Source: Ruminococcus sp.
GTDB taxonomy: Bacteria > Bacillota > Clostridia > Oscillospirales > Ruminococcaceae
DNA: 11,821 bases
Direction: 5' to 3'
Assembly: GCA_019417865.1 (NCBI GenBank)
Contig: DYCW01000051.1
Location: forward strand, 2,693-14,513
The notes below the pieces were generated by a model. It did not search any database and was not told where the DNA came from. It worked only from the letters and a program-made list of their open reading frames with translations. Made by a program: the position numbers and the translations under genes. Shown here one piece after another: positions 1 to 6,611 of the stretch (position 1 is its first letter; every line of letters starts with the position of its first letter).

Positions 1-180
1 TGCCCACTGTAATGACGAGCATAACGACGACGACCAGCACCACCATGCCCACTGTAATGACGAGCATAACGACGACGACCAGCACCACCCTGCCCACTGT
101 AATGACGAGCATAACGACGACGACCAGCACCACCATGCCCACTGTGATGACAAGCATAACGACGACAAATGCAACCGTTC
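1..180 (+). repeat. 45-bp tandem repeat encoding a Thr-rich linker
   Basis: Units start at 1, 46, 91 and 136. The first three are identical except for the last base of unit 2 (c instead of a), which changes a Met codon to Leu. The fourth matches for about its first 32 bases, with two substitutions, and then diverges. The period is a multiple of three, so the frame is kept and each unit adds 15 residues. Near-identity at synonymous sites points to recent duplication. The array may continue upstream of the window. Confidence 0.95.
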
Positions 181-539
181 TCACCACAATGACCACTATC
201 ACAACGACGACGACTACCACAACTGCGACAGAAATAACGACCGTACCCGCCTTTACAACGACCGTTATCACCACGGATACATCCGGTAATTCGGAAATAT
301 CTCTTGCCGGAGATGCAGATGGAGATGGGAACGTTTCTGTGGAAGATGCGGTTTTGGTACTGACTTATTACGCAAGGCGTGCTGCTGGTTTGCCTGCTTA
401 TCTGATTTCAGCGGAGGATTCTGATTTGGAACAGAAAGCGTTAGAACGTGCAGATATGGATGGCAATGGACTGATTATGGTAGAAGATGCAGTTTGGATC
501 CTAGAAAAATATGCAAAGCAGTCTGCTGGTTTATTGTGA
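3..539 (+). CDS. Dockerin-containing secreted protein, C-terminal fragment (5' end outside window)
   Basis: The reading frame is open from the window edge (first full codon at 3) to a TGA at 537-539, so only the C-terminus is seen. It starts with a Thr/Ser-rich linker built on a 15-residue unit (MPTVMTSITTTTSTT), then a Thr-rich stretch to about nt 285, then a dockerin at about 300-536. Two calcium-binding F-hand loops are visible: one begins DADGDGNVSVED (nt 312-347) and the other DMDGNGLIMVED (nt 453-488). Each is followed by a helix ending in YA(R/K)-x-x-AG. Loop positions 10-11 are Val-Glu in both repeats, so the module is internally symmetrical, as in dockerins that can bind cohesin in two orientations. 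The protein is presumably an exported cellulosome component; its catalytic or structural part lies upstream and cannot be identified. The dockerin assignment is firm. Confidence 0.9.
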   Translation, partial: PTVMTSITTTTSTTMPTVMTSITTTTSTTLPTVMTSITTTTSTTMPTVMTSITTTNATVLTTMTTITTTTTTTTATEITTVPAFTTTVITTDTSGNSEISLAGDADGDGNVSVEDAVLVLTYYARRAAGLPAYLISAEDSDLEQKALERADMDGNGLIMVEDAVWILEKYAKQSAGLL

Positions 540-584
540 CAGAAAAATAAGGGTGACAGGAACTGGAATAGAATAGAATAGCAT

Positions 585-619
585 AACAGCCGGCGGCTAT
601 CAAACAACTGCCGGCTGTT
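585..619 (+). terminator. Hairpin after the dockerin gene, probable terminator
   Basis: AACAGCCGGC (585-594) pairs perfectly with GCCGGCTGTT (610-619), giving a GC-rich 10-bp stem with a 15-nt loop. It lies 46 bases after the stop codon. The sequence downstream is only moderately T-rich (CTTTCTGTTATTTTG begins about 13 bases later), so it is not a textbook intrinsic terminator. Its place between a stop codon and the next promoter supports the call. Confidence 0.55.
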
Positions 620-677
620 GTATTGAGACGCCTTTCTGTTATTTTGTTTAGTATCATCATAAAAATAAAAAAGTGCG

Positions 678-706
678 TTGACTTTTGATATAATTTGCTG
701 TATAAT
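678..706 (+). promoter_or_regulatory. Sigma-A-type promoter of the GH9 cellulase gene
   Basis: TTGACT (678-683) and TATAAT (701-706) are separated by exactly 17 bp in an AT-rich context. Transcription would start near 713, giving a leader of about 45 nt. The Shine-Dalgarno sequence AAGGAAG is at 748-754. A second TATAAT at 689-694 is too close to the -35 element to work with it. Confidence 0.85.
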
Positions 707-758
707 AAAAGCAACGTATCCGGTTTATATTCTTTAAGTTGTAAAGAAAGGAAGAATC

Positions 759-3275
759 ATGATGAATCATTGGAAGAAAACAGGAAAGCGAATTTTGGCT
801 GGTCTGTTGGGGGCAGGGATGCTGCAAGCCGCTGTCAGCTTTCCGACCGGCAGTGCTGCCGATGTAGAATACAACTATGCAAAGGCGTTGCAGTATTCCA
901 TCTATTTCTATGACGGCAACATGTGTGGTACAGAGGTGAACGAAAATGATCGCTATCAATGGCGTGGCGACTGCCATACCTATGATGCACAGGTGCCGTT
1001 ACAGCCTATGGTAGACAATGTCGGCACCAATTTATCGCAATCTTTTATTGACAAGTATAAGGATATTCTTGACCCGGACGGCGATGGCTATGTAGACGTT
1101 GCCGGCGGCTTTCACGATGCCGGGGATCATGTGAAATTTGGAATGCCGGAAAACTATGCTGCCTCTACATTGGGTTGGGGGTATTATGAATTTCGTGACG
1201 CTTACCAGAAGACGGGACAAGATGACCATATCGAAACCATTCTGCGGTACTTTAACGATTATCTGATGAAATGTACATTCCGGAAGGCAAACGGTGATGT
1301 CATTGCACATTGCTATCAGGTGGGAGATGGCGATATTGACCACGCTTATTGGAACGCACCAGAGATTGACAGCATGGCAAGACCTGCTTTTTTCCTGACG
1401 GAGGACAAACCGCAGACGGATTATGTTGCTTCTGCTGCGGCTTCTCTGGCAATCAACTATTTAAACTTTAAGGATACCGATCCAACGTATGCCGCAGAAT
1501 CATTGGACTATGCAAAGGCATTGTTCCGATTTGCACAAACACATAAAAAACAACTGAGTGACAATGCAGATGGTCCGAAGTCCTACTATGTTTCTTCTAA
1601 ATGGGAGGACGATTACTGCTGGGCAGCTGCTTGGCTCTATAAGATTACTGGTGATATGCAGTACCTGGAGGAAATTTATCCATACTATGATTACTATGCA
1701 GCACCATGTTACGTGTACTGCTGGAATGATATGTGGAGCGGTGTACAGTGTATTTTGGGAGAAATCTCCGAAGAAACACCATTGCATGAAGGGGAATATA
1801 CCTATCCGAACTTTATTGATGACTTTAAGGTGGCTGCCAACAAGAGTCCCTATGAGGAAATGAATTGCTGGAATTCTGTAGAAGAAGCCATCAATAAGTA
1901 TATGACCGGAGGGTTGGGCACAATTACACCAGCAGGGTACTTCTGGTTGAATACTTGGGGTTCTGCACGGTATAATACCGCTGCACAGTTGGTGGCATTG
2001 GTCTATGATAAATATAACAACAATGCACAGCCATCCAAGTATAGTGAATGGGCAAAGGAGCAGATGGAATATCTTATGGGCAATAATCCTCTGGATCGTG
2101 CTTATATTGTCGGCTACAGTGAAAATGCAGCCAGATTTCCCCACCATCGTGCGGCTTCCGGCTTAACAAAATGTGAAGATACCAGAGAGCAACGGCATGT
2201 TTTGTATGGTGCATTGGTCGGTGGACCAGATGCGGAAGATAAGCATAACGATGTTACTGCCGATTATACTTATAATGAGGTAACGATTGATTATAACGCA
2301 GCCTTTGTTGGGACTTGTGCTGGTCTGTACGAGTATTTTGGAGATGACAGTATGCAGATCACACCGGATTTCCCGCCAGAGGAAGAAGGCGGTGGAGAAA
2401 GCGGCGGCAATAATTACTGGGTAGAGGCATTTGCTGTGGACAACCCCTGCAGCGGCGGTGCTGGTACGACAAAAATTTCTATGAAAGTTATGACAGACTC
2501 CATTACGCCGAGAACGGATGTCACAGTGCGGTACTATTTTAGCACAGAGGAAATGACAGATCCCAGTCTGGCAACTGTCAGTGAACTATATGACCAGGCG
2601 GCAACAGAAGCCGCTCCGGCAGATGGGGTAATTACTGGACCATTCCAGTATGATGCCGCATACAATCCAGATATTTACTATTTTGAAGTCGCATGGGATG
2701 GCTATACGATTGCAAATTCCAATAAGAAGTATCAGTGTGCGGTTGGTCTGTATTATGGTGACCAATGGGATGCTTCCAATGACTTTAGTTATCAGGGTTT
2801 GCCTGTGTTGACAGATTCCGAGATGTTCGGAGATGGCAATGAAGTAAAGACAGATTATATCTGTGTTTACGCTGGCGGCGAACTAGTAGGCGGAATCGAA
2901 CCGGATGGCAGTACCCCGAAACCAGCGGAAACGACAACGACAGAAAGCACGACTACCACTACGGTTACAACTACTTCTGTAACAGCAGAAACAACGGTGC
3001 CGACTGAAACGACAACGGGAGAGAGCACCACGACGACAGAGGACAGCGACGTAGTGGTTTATGGTGATGTCAATCTGGATGGGAAGGTGGATCTGATTGA
3101 CGCAATTACAATGAATAAATATCTGGCAAAGATCATTACCATGTTTACAGATGCACAGAAGGCGAATGCAAACTGCGATATTACAGACGGCACGAAAACC
3201 ATTGATGAGAAGGATGCAGCAGCATTGATCGATTTTGTGATTATGATTGAAAAGAAATTGCCGAGGCTGTCATAG
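759..3275 (+). CDS. Secreted cellulosomal GH9 endoglucanase (GH9-CBM3-dockerin)
   Basis: This 838-residue protein has clear modules. A signal peptide (Lys-rich start, hydrophobic core at about 11-28, likely cleavage after the Ala pair near 34) is followed by a GH9 catalytic domain at about 36-530. The GH9 hallmarks are DAGDH with Asp120 and Asp123 (the general base pair), PHHRAASG at 461-468, and NEVTIDYNA with Glu507 as probable catalytic acid. Residues 552-714 resemble a family 3 cellulose-binding module, probably the 3c type that is fused to processive GH9 enzymes and feeds the chain into the active site. A Thr-rich linker (715-763) leads to a C-terminal dockerin (about 765-838). Its first loop, DVNLDGKVDLID, is canonical; the second (Asp807-Asp819) is one residue longer than usual. 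The enzyme should cleave beta-1,4-glucan in cellulose while docked on a scaffoldin. ATG codons occur at 759 and 762, and the second is better spaced (7 nt) from AAGGAAG. The CBM3 subtype is the least certain part. Confidence 0.96.
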   Translation: MMNHWKKTGKRILAGLLGAGMLQAAVSFPTGSAADVEYNYAKALQYSIYFYDGNMCGTEVNENDRYQWRGDCHTYDAQVPLQPMVDNVGTNLSQSFIDKYKDILDPDGDGYVDVAGGFHDAGDHVKFGMPENYAASTLGWGYYEFRDAYQKTGQDDHIETILRYFNDYLMKCTFRKANGDVIAHCYQVGDGDIDHAYWNAPEIDSMARPAFFLTEDKPQTDYVASAAASLAINYLNFKDTDPTYAAESLDYAKALFRFAQTHKKQLSDNADGPKSYYVSSKWEDDYCWAAAWLYKITGDMQYLEEIYPYYDYYAAPCYVYCWNDMWSGVQCILGEISEETPLHEGEYTYPNFIDDFKVAANKSPYEEMNCWNSVEEAINKYMTGGLGTITPAGYFWLNTWGSARYNTAAQLVALVYDKYNNNAQPSKYSEWAKEQMEYLMGNNPLDRAYIVGYSENAARFPHHRAASGLTKCEDTREQRHVLYGALVGGPDAEDKHNDVTADYTYNEVTIDYNAAFVGTCAGLYEYFGDDSMQITPDFPPEEEGGGESGGNNYWVEAFAVDNPCSGGAGTTKISMKVMTDSITPRTDVTVRYYFSTEEMTDPSLATVSELYDQAATEAAPADGVITGPFQYDAAYNPDIYYFEVAWDGYTIANSNKKYQCAVGLYYGDQWDASNDFSYQGLPVLTDSEMFGDGNEVKTDYICVYAGGELVGGIEPDGSTPKPAETTTTESTTTTTVTTTSVTAETTVPTETTTGESTTTTEDSDVVVYGDVNLDGKVDLIDAITMNKYLAKIITMFTDAQKANANCDITDGTKTIDEKDAAALIDFVIMIEKKLPRLS

Positions 3276-3339
3276 GCAGGATAACACGAAAGGATACCAA
3301 CCAACAGATATTTGGTTTGAGAAGAAGTGGATTTTCATT

Positions 3340-3840
3340 TTGAATACAGAACAAATTACAGAAGTAAAACAAATTTTTAAGGCACGTCAGTTCCGGAAAC
3401 TGTTTTTCGGTCATACAGAGAATACATGGATTCAGTTCTTTCGGTACTGCTTTGTCGGCGGTCTTGCGACAGTCGTTGACTGGGCGTTGTCCTCCTTACT
3501 GTTTTATCTGGTTTTTTCCGGTACAGGATATGCGGCATTTTGCAATGGTGTCTCTTTTGTTGCTGGATTACTGGTGAACTATTTTCTCAGTACCGTTTGG
3601 ATTTTTCAACAATCCAGCGTGAAAAATCGATTTTTGGAGTTCCTCTCCTTTGCCGCAATTGGACTAGTCGGGCTGCTGTTGACCATTGGCATTACCAAGG
3701 GCTTTGCGTGGGCATGGGAAGAGGTAACCAGCTTGTATCAGATTATCAGTAAGGTGATTTCGACCGCAGTGGCATTCTTTTGGAATTTTTTTGCAAGAAA
3801 ATATTTGCTTTATACGAAAAAGACGACAAAGGAATCATAG
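3340..3840 (+). CDS. GtrA-like small multipass membrane protein
   Basis: With a TTG start at 3340 the protein has 166 residues. A basic N-terminus is followed by four predicted membrane segments at about 33-59, 64-88, 101-124 and 134-158. The pattern fits the GtrA family: FxxxGGLATVVDWALSSLLF in the first segment, NGVSFVAGLLVNYFLSTVWIF in the second, and a final segment ending WNFFARKYLLY. Family members are thought to help move or flip polyprenyl-linked sugars for cell-surface glycosylation; the substrate here is unknown. The frame stays open upstream to a TTG at 3247 inside the cellulase gene, but residues from there are not membrane-like and have no ribosome site. No in-frame ATG exists before the first membrane segment, and the purine-rich GAAGAAGTGG at 3321-3330 gives only weak support for 3340. 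The gene lies 64 bp after the cellulase gene without a clear promoter, so it is probably co-transcribed with it. Confidence 0.78.
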   Translation: MNTEQITEVKQIFKARQFRKLFFGHTENTWIQFFRYCFVGGLATVVDWALSSLLFYLVFSGTGYAAFCNGVSFVAGLLVNYFLSTVWIFQQSSVKNRFLEFLSFAAIGLVGLLLTIGITKGFAWAWEEVTSLYQIISKVISTAVAFFWNFFARKYLLYTKKTTKES

Positions 3841-3875
3841 GCAAGAAAATAAACCAAGGAAAGGTGTGAGACGGT

Positions 3876-5465
3876 ATGAAACTGTTATTCATTGGTGCCA
3901 CCCATGAGGTAACTGGCAGCTGCACGTATTTGGAAGTCTGTGGGAAGCGGATTTTAATTGATTATGGTATGGAGCAGGGACGGGATACGTATGAAAACAT
4001 TCGTGTGCCTTGTGCACCGGCAGAGATTGACTATGTCTTTTTGACCCATGCACACATTGATCATTCCGGTTTGCTGCCGCTGTTGTATGCGGGCGGTTTT
4101 CGGGGAGAAATTCATGCAACCCAGGCAACTGTTTCGCTCTGTCAGATTATGTTGCGAGACAGTGCACATATTCAGGAATTTGAAGCAGAATGGCGGAACC
4201 GCAAGGCAAAACGCAGCGGCGGTGATGTGTATACCCCGCTGTATACCATGCAGGAGGCACTTGGCTCCCTGGAGCATTTCATCCCGCACCCCTATGAGGA
4301 AAAGATTGCAGTTGCGGAGGGGATTGCCATTCGATTCTTGGATGCTGGACATCTTTTGGGCTCTTCCAGCATTGAAATTTGGCTGACGGAAAACGGGGAA
4401 ACCAGAAAACTGTTGGTTTCCGGCGACATCGGGAATTTTCATCAGCCATTGATTCGAGATCCACAGTATGCAGAATCTGCGGATTATGTCATCATGGAAT
4501 CCACCTATGGAAATCGTCTGCATGAAAAGCCAAAGGATTATATTCAGGATTTTGTGAAAATTTTGCTGGAGACGTTTCAACGTGGCGGCAGTGTTATCAT
4601 TCCCTCCTTTGCAGTCGGCAGAACACAGGAATTGTTGTATTTTTTGAAGCAAATCAAGGATCAGAATTTACTGGGGGCGTATCAGGAGATACCGATTTAT
4701 GTGGATAGTCCGCTTGCCATTGAGGCAACAGAAGTATTTCAGCGGAACAAGGAAAGCTGTTTTGATGAAGAAGCACTTGCCTATGTGCGGCGTGGAGAAA
4801 ATCCCATTGGGGTTTCTGGCTTACGGACGGCGGTTACCAGTGAAGCTTCTATGGCAATCAACACAGATACCCGACCGAAAATTATCATTTCTGCCAGTGG
4901 TATGTGTGAGGCAGGTCGCATCAAACATCATTTAAAGCACAATCTGTGGAAACCGGAAAATACCATTTTGTTTGTTGGTTATCAGGCAGCCGGCTCTCTG
5001 GGGCGTCGGCTGCTGGATGGAGCAAACTATGTCACACTGTTCGGGGAATCGGTCAAGGTGGCGGCACAGATTCGACAGCTTCCGGGCATGAGCGGACATG
5101 CAGACCAGAAAGGGTTGCAGCTGTGGATTCAGCATGTGCAGGGTGTGAAAAAAGTGTTTGTCATCCATGGAGAAACGCTCGCAGCCGATACGTTTACTGC
5201 TTTGTTAAAAGAACAGCAGATCCCTGCTTATGCACCATACAGCGGCACAGAGTTTGATTTAATTAGCGGACAGTTTTTGTATGAAGCAGAGCCGGTTTAT
5301 CTGGAGAAACCGAAGTCTGCAAAGGCATCTGCAACGTATGACCGCTTGCAGATTGCACTGGATCGAGTGACTGCCTATATTCAGAATGCAAGAGGCTATT
5401 CCAATAAGGAACTGGCAAAGATGGCAGATCAGCTGACACAGCTCTGCAATAAATGGGAGCAATAA
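3876..5465 (+). CDS. Beta-CASP metallo-beta-lactamase-fold hydrolase (YSH1/CPSF73-like RNase family)
   Basis: This 529-residue protein belongs to the metallo-beta-lactamase superfamily with an inserted beta-CASP domain, a group that processes RNA. The metal-binding signature HAHIDH is at 58-63, with further ligands His159 (GHLLGS) and Asp184 (SGDIG). The beta-CASP motifs are MESTYG with Glu208 (motif A), SGHAD with His408 (motif B) and IHGE with His431 (motif C). The conserved SASGMCEAGRIKHHL lies at 339-353. All residues expected for activity are present, so it is probably an active zinc-dependent nuclease, but the RNA target is unknown. The C-terminal 55 residues or so form an extra helical tail. 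It is shorter than RNase J and lacks that family's C-terminal domain. The ATG at 3876 follows AAAGGTG at 3860-3866 with a 9-nt gap. It lies 35 bp after the GtrA gene and 17 bp before the nitroreductase gene. Confidence 0.9.
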   Translation: MKLLFIGATHEVTGSCTYLEVCGKRILIDYGMEQGRDTYENIRVPCAPAEIDYVFLTHAHIDHSGLLPLLYAGGFRGEIHATQATVSLCQIMLRDSAHIQEFEAEWRNRKAKRSGGDVYTPLYTMQEALGSLEHFIPHPYEEKIAVAEGIAIRFLDAGHLLGSSSIEIWLTENGETRKLLVSGDIGNFHQPLIRDPQYAESADYVIMESTYGNRLHEKPKDYIQDFVKILLETFQRGGSVIIPSFAVGRTQELLYFLKQIKDQNLLGAYQEIPIYVDSPLAIEATEVFQRNKESCFDEEALAYVRRGENPIGVSGLRTAVTSEASMAINTDTRPKIIISASGMCEAGRIKHHLKHNLWKPENTILFVGYQAAGSLGRRLLDGANYVTLFGESVKVAAQIRQLPGMSGHADQKGLQLWIQHVQGVKKVFVIHGETLAADTFTALLKEQQIPAYAPYSGTEFDLISGQFLYEAEPVYLEKPKSAKASATYDRLQIALDRVTAYIQNARGYSNKELAKMADQLTQLCNKWEQ

Positions 5466-5482
5466 AAGAGGAGGAACCAATC

Positions 5483-6007
5483 ATGTCCAATACTATGATA
5501 GAAACTATCATCCGTCGCCGGAGTGTCAAAAAGTACACCAGCGAAGCGGTAGCGGAAGCCGATCTGGAACAGATTCTGCATGCTGGACAATATGCACCAA
5601 GCGGCAGAAACTGCATGGCAACGAAATTTGTTGTCATACAAAATCCGGTCATTCGAGAGCAGCTGTCTAAGATGAATGCCGCTGTTATGGGGATAGAGGC
5701 AGATCCGTTTTATGGTGCCCCTGTTGTGATTTGGGTGCTGGCGGACAGAACGGTGCACACTTATGTAGAGGATGGCAGTCTTGCCATTGGCAATATGCTG
5801 TTAGCCGCACAGGCATTGGGATTGGGTGCCTGCTGGATTCACCGTGCCAAAGAGATGAGCGAATTGCCGGAAGGGCGGGCATTGTTGCAGCAGTGGGGGG
5901 TACCGGATACGTATATTGGCGTTGGTTGCTGCATTTTGGGACACGCAGCTGGAGAAATGCCGGAACAGAAGCCCAGAAAGACCGACCAAATTGTGTTTGT
6001 CAAATAA
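5483..6007 (+). CDS. Nitroreductase family flavoprotein
   Basis: The 174-residue product is a compact FMN-dependent nitroreductase-family oxidoreductase. The phosphate-binding start RRRSVKKYT (11-19), the APSGRN loop (38-43) and the Gly-rich helix GSLAIGNMLLAAQALGLGACWI (98-119) are typical. Such proteins use NAD(P)H to reduce quinones, nitro compounds or flavins; the natural substrate cannot be read from sequence. The length is at the short end of the family, lacking the longer insertions of NfsA/NfsB types. The ATG at 5483 follows a strong GAGGAGG with a 6-nt gap. An in-frame ATG at 5453 lies inside the preceding gene and adds a non-conserved tail, so it is less likely. The 17-bp gap to the upstream gene suggests coupled expression. 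Confidence 0.9.
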   Translation: MSNTMIETIIRRRSVKKYTSEAVAEADLEQILHAGQYAPSGRNCMATKFVVIQNPVIREQLSKMNAAVMGIEADPFYGAPVVIWVLADRTVHTYVEDGSLAIGNMLLAAQALGLGACWIHRAKEMSELPEGRALLQQWGVPDTYIGVGCCILGHAAGEMPEQKPRKTDQIVFVK

Positions 6008-6028
6008 TCCACTTTTATTGCTTTGAAA

Positions 6029-6060
6029 ACTGCGTTTCTGTCCGTGGATGGAAATGCAGT
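6029..6060 (+). terminator. Hairpin after the nitroreductase gene, possible terminator
   Basis: ACTGCGTTTC (6029-6038) can pair with GAAATGCAGT (6051-6060) over 10 bp, including one G-U pair, around a 12-nt loop. It lies 21 bases after the stop and ahead of the rpmE promoter, where transcript termination would be expected. No T-run follows on either strand, so intrinsic termination is uncertain. Confidence 0.4.
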
Positions 6061-6104
6061 CTATGTATGAAAAATAAATGAAACGTAAAAAAATATGGTA
6101 TCCC

Positions 6105-6133
6105 TTGACAAGCGGAATAAAAAGTAGTATAAT
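6105..6133 (+). promoter_or_regulatory. Consensus sigma-A promoter of rpmE
   Basis: TTGACA (6105-6110) and TATAAT (6128-6133) match the consensus exactly, with a 17-bp spacer and an A/T-rich upstream stretch. Initiation is expected near 6140. The -35 region continues as TTGACAAGCGG (6105-6115), an 11-mer that recurs twice in inverted orientation in the repeat cluster upstream of dgt (7375-7385 and 7538-7548). Confidence 0.9.
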
Positions 6134-6139
6134 GAAATT

Positions 6140-6263
6140 CCATGATGTAAAGTCATGCTTTTGGAAAATAACAGGACTACTGTCTGCGTCAAGCGGATGG
6201 GCTGCTGTATTTTATTTCTGTTCTGCGGAATAGGTAAAAAACAACAGAAAGAGGTGAAACTAC
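6140..6263 (+). promoter_or_regulatory. Leader of rpmE mRNA, possible regulatory structure
   Basis: From the predicted start near 6140 to the rpmE ATG there are about 120 nt, long for a 67-residue protein. Local hairpins include CATGA/TCATG (6141-6145 with 6153-6157), ACAG/CTGT (6171-6174 with 6180-6183) and TCTGC/GCGGA (6183-6187 with 6193-6197). L31 leader RNAs that bind the ribosomal protein are known in Firmicutes, so autoregulation is plausible, but these stems are short and I cannot match them to a consensus. Confidence 0.35.
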
Positions 6264-6467
6264 ATGAAAAAGGGACTGCACCCGACTTTTGAAAAGACAA
6301 CCATTACCTGTCATTGTGGTAACGTAATGGAAACCATGTCTACCAAGAAGGATATCAAGGTTGAAATCTGTGCAAAGTGCCACCCGTTCTTCACCGGTAA
6401 GCAGAAGCTGGTAGATACTGGCGGACGTGTTGACCGTTTCAAGAAGCGGTTTAATCTGGACAAGTAA
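6264..6467 (+). CDS. rpmE: Large-subunit ribosomal protein L31 (bL31), zinc-binding type
   Basis: The 67-residue product is bL31, a protein that helps bridge the two ribosomal subunits. It starts MKKGLHPTFEKTTITCHCGN and carries four cysteines as C16-x-C18 and C36-x-x-C39, the zinc ribbon of the C+ form. This separates it from the zinc-independent paralogue induced under zinc starvation. The C-terminal GGRVDRFKKRF is typical. AAAGAGGTG at 6248-6255 sits 7-8 nt before the ATG. It has its own strong promoter, long leader and strong terminator, so it is expressed as a single-gene unit. No Zur-like operator is apparent. Confidence 0.97.
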   Translation: MKKGLHPTFEKTTITCHCGNVMETMSTKKDIKVEICAKCHPFFTGKQKLVDTGGRVDRFKKRFNLDK

Positions 6468-6495
6468 GCGAACAGATCTTCTTCCCTGCGAAGAA

Positions 6496-6533
6496 ACAGA
6501 TGGCGTTTGCATCCATCCCATCTGTACGCAAAC
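6496..6533 (+). repeat. Interleaved inverted repeats downstream of rpmE
   Basis: ACAGATGG (6496-6503) is complementary to CCATCTGT (6518-6525). GTTTGC (6505-6510), inside the loop of that stem, is complementary to GCAAAC (6528-6533), outside it. CAAACAG (6529-6535) can also pair with CTGTTTG (6574-6580) at the base of the following terminator. The pairings are partly exclusive, so this may be a first, weaker termination or processing structure. Confidence 0.5.
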
Positions 6534-6545
6534 AGACCAACGGAG

Positions 6546-6583
6546 CAGGACGGTAAGCACGTATCTTACCGTCCTGTTTGTCT
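6546..6583 (+). terminator. Intrinsic terminator of rpmE
   Basis: CAGGACGGTAAG (6546-6557) and CTTACCGTCCTG (6565-6576) form a perfect 12-bp stem with a 7-nt loop, followed at once by TTTGTCT. The stem ends only 17 bases before the ribosome site of the next gene, so that gene needs read-through or a promoter within this stretch; no clear promoter is seen. Confidence 0.85.
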
Positions 6584-6593
6584 ACACGAGAAT

Positions 6594-6611
6594 AGGAGGC
6601 GGTTTGTCTTG
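6594..6611 (+). promoter_or_regulatory. Shine-Dalgarno and TTG start of the YigZ-family gene
   Basis: A perfect AGGAGG (6594-6599) is followed after 9 nt by an in-frame TTG (6609-6611). No in-frame ATG or GTG lies nearby, and family homology begins a few codons later, so this site fixes the start. Confidence 0.75.

Noticed and set aside
1..180. Direct repeats as a possible CRISPR array
   Set aside because: The 45-bp units are contiguous with no spacers and code for a Thr-rich linker in frame.
1500..2147. Long reverse-strand reading frame inside the cellulase gene, and similar ones opposite dgt and rpoD
   Set aside because: They lie opposite strongly conserved genes, have no ribosome sites, and their Cys/Ile/His-rich translations are typical of shadow frames.
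3247..3339. Longer GtrA-like protein starting at the TTG at 3247
   Set aside because: This overlaps the end of the cellulase gene, lacks a ribosome site and adds residues unlike the family.
6496..6533. Compact H-type pseudoknot
   Set aside because: Only 2 nt separate the ends of the two stems where an 8-bp helix would have to be spanned, so the stems are better seen as alternatives.
6507..6608. Upstream TTG start at 6507 for the YigZ-family gene
   Set aside because: It would translate through the rpmE terminator hairpin into non-conserved sequence, while AGGAGG at 6594-6599 points to 6609.
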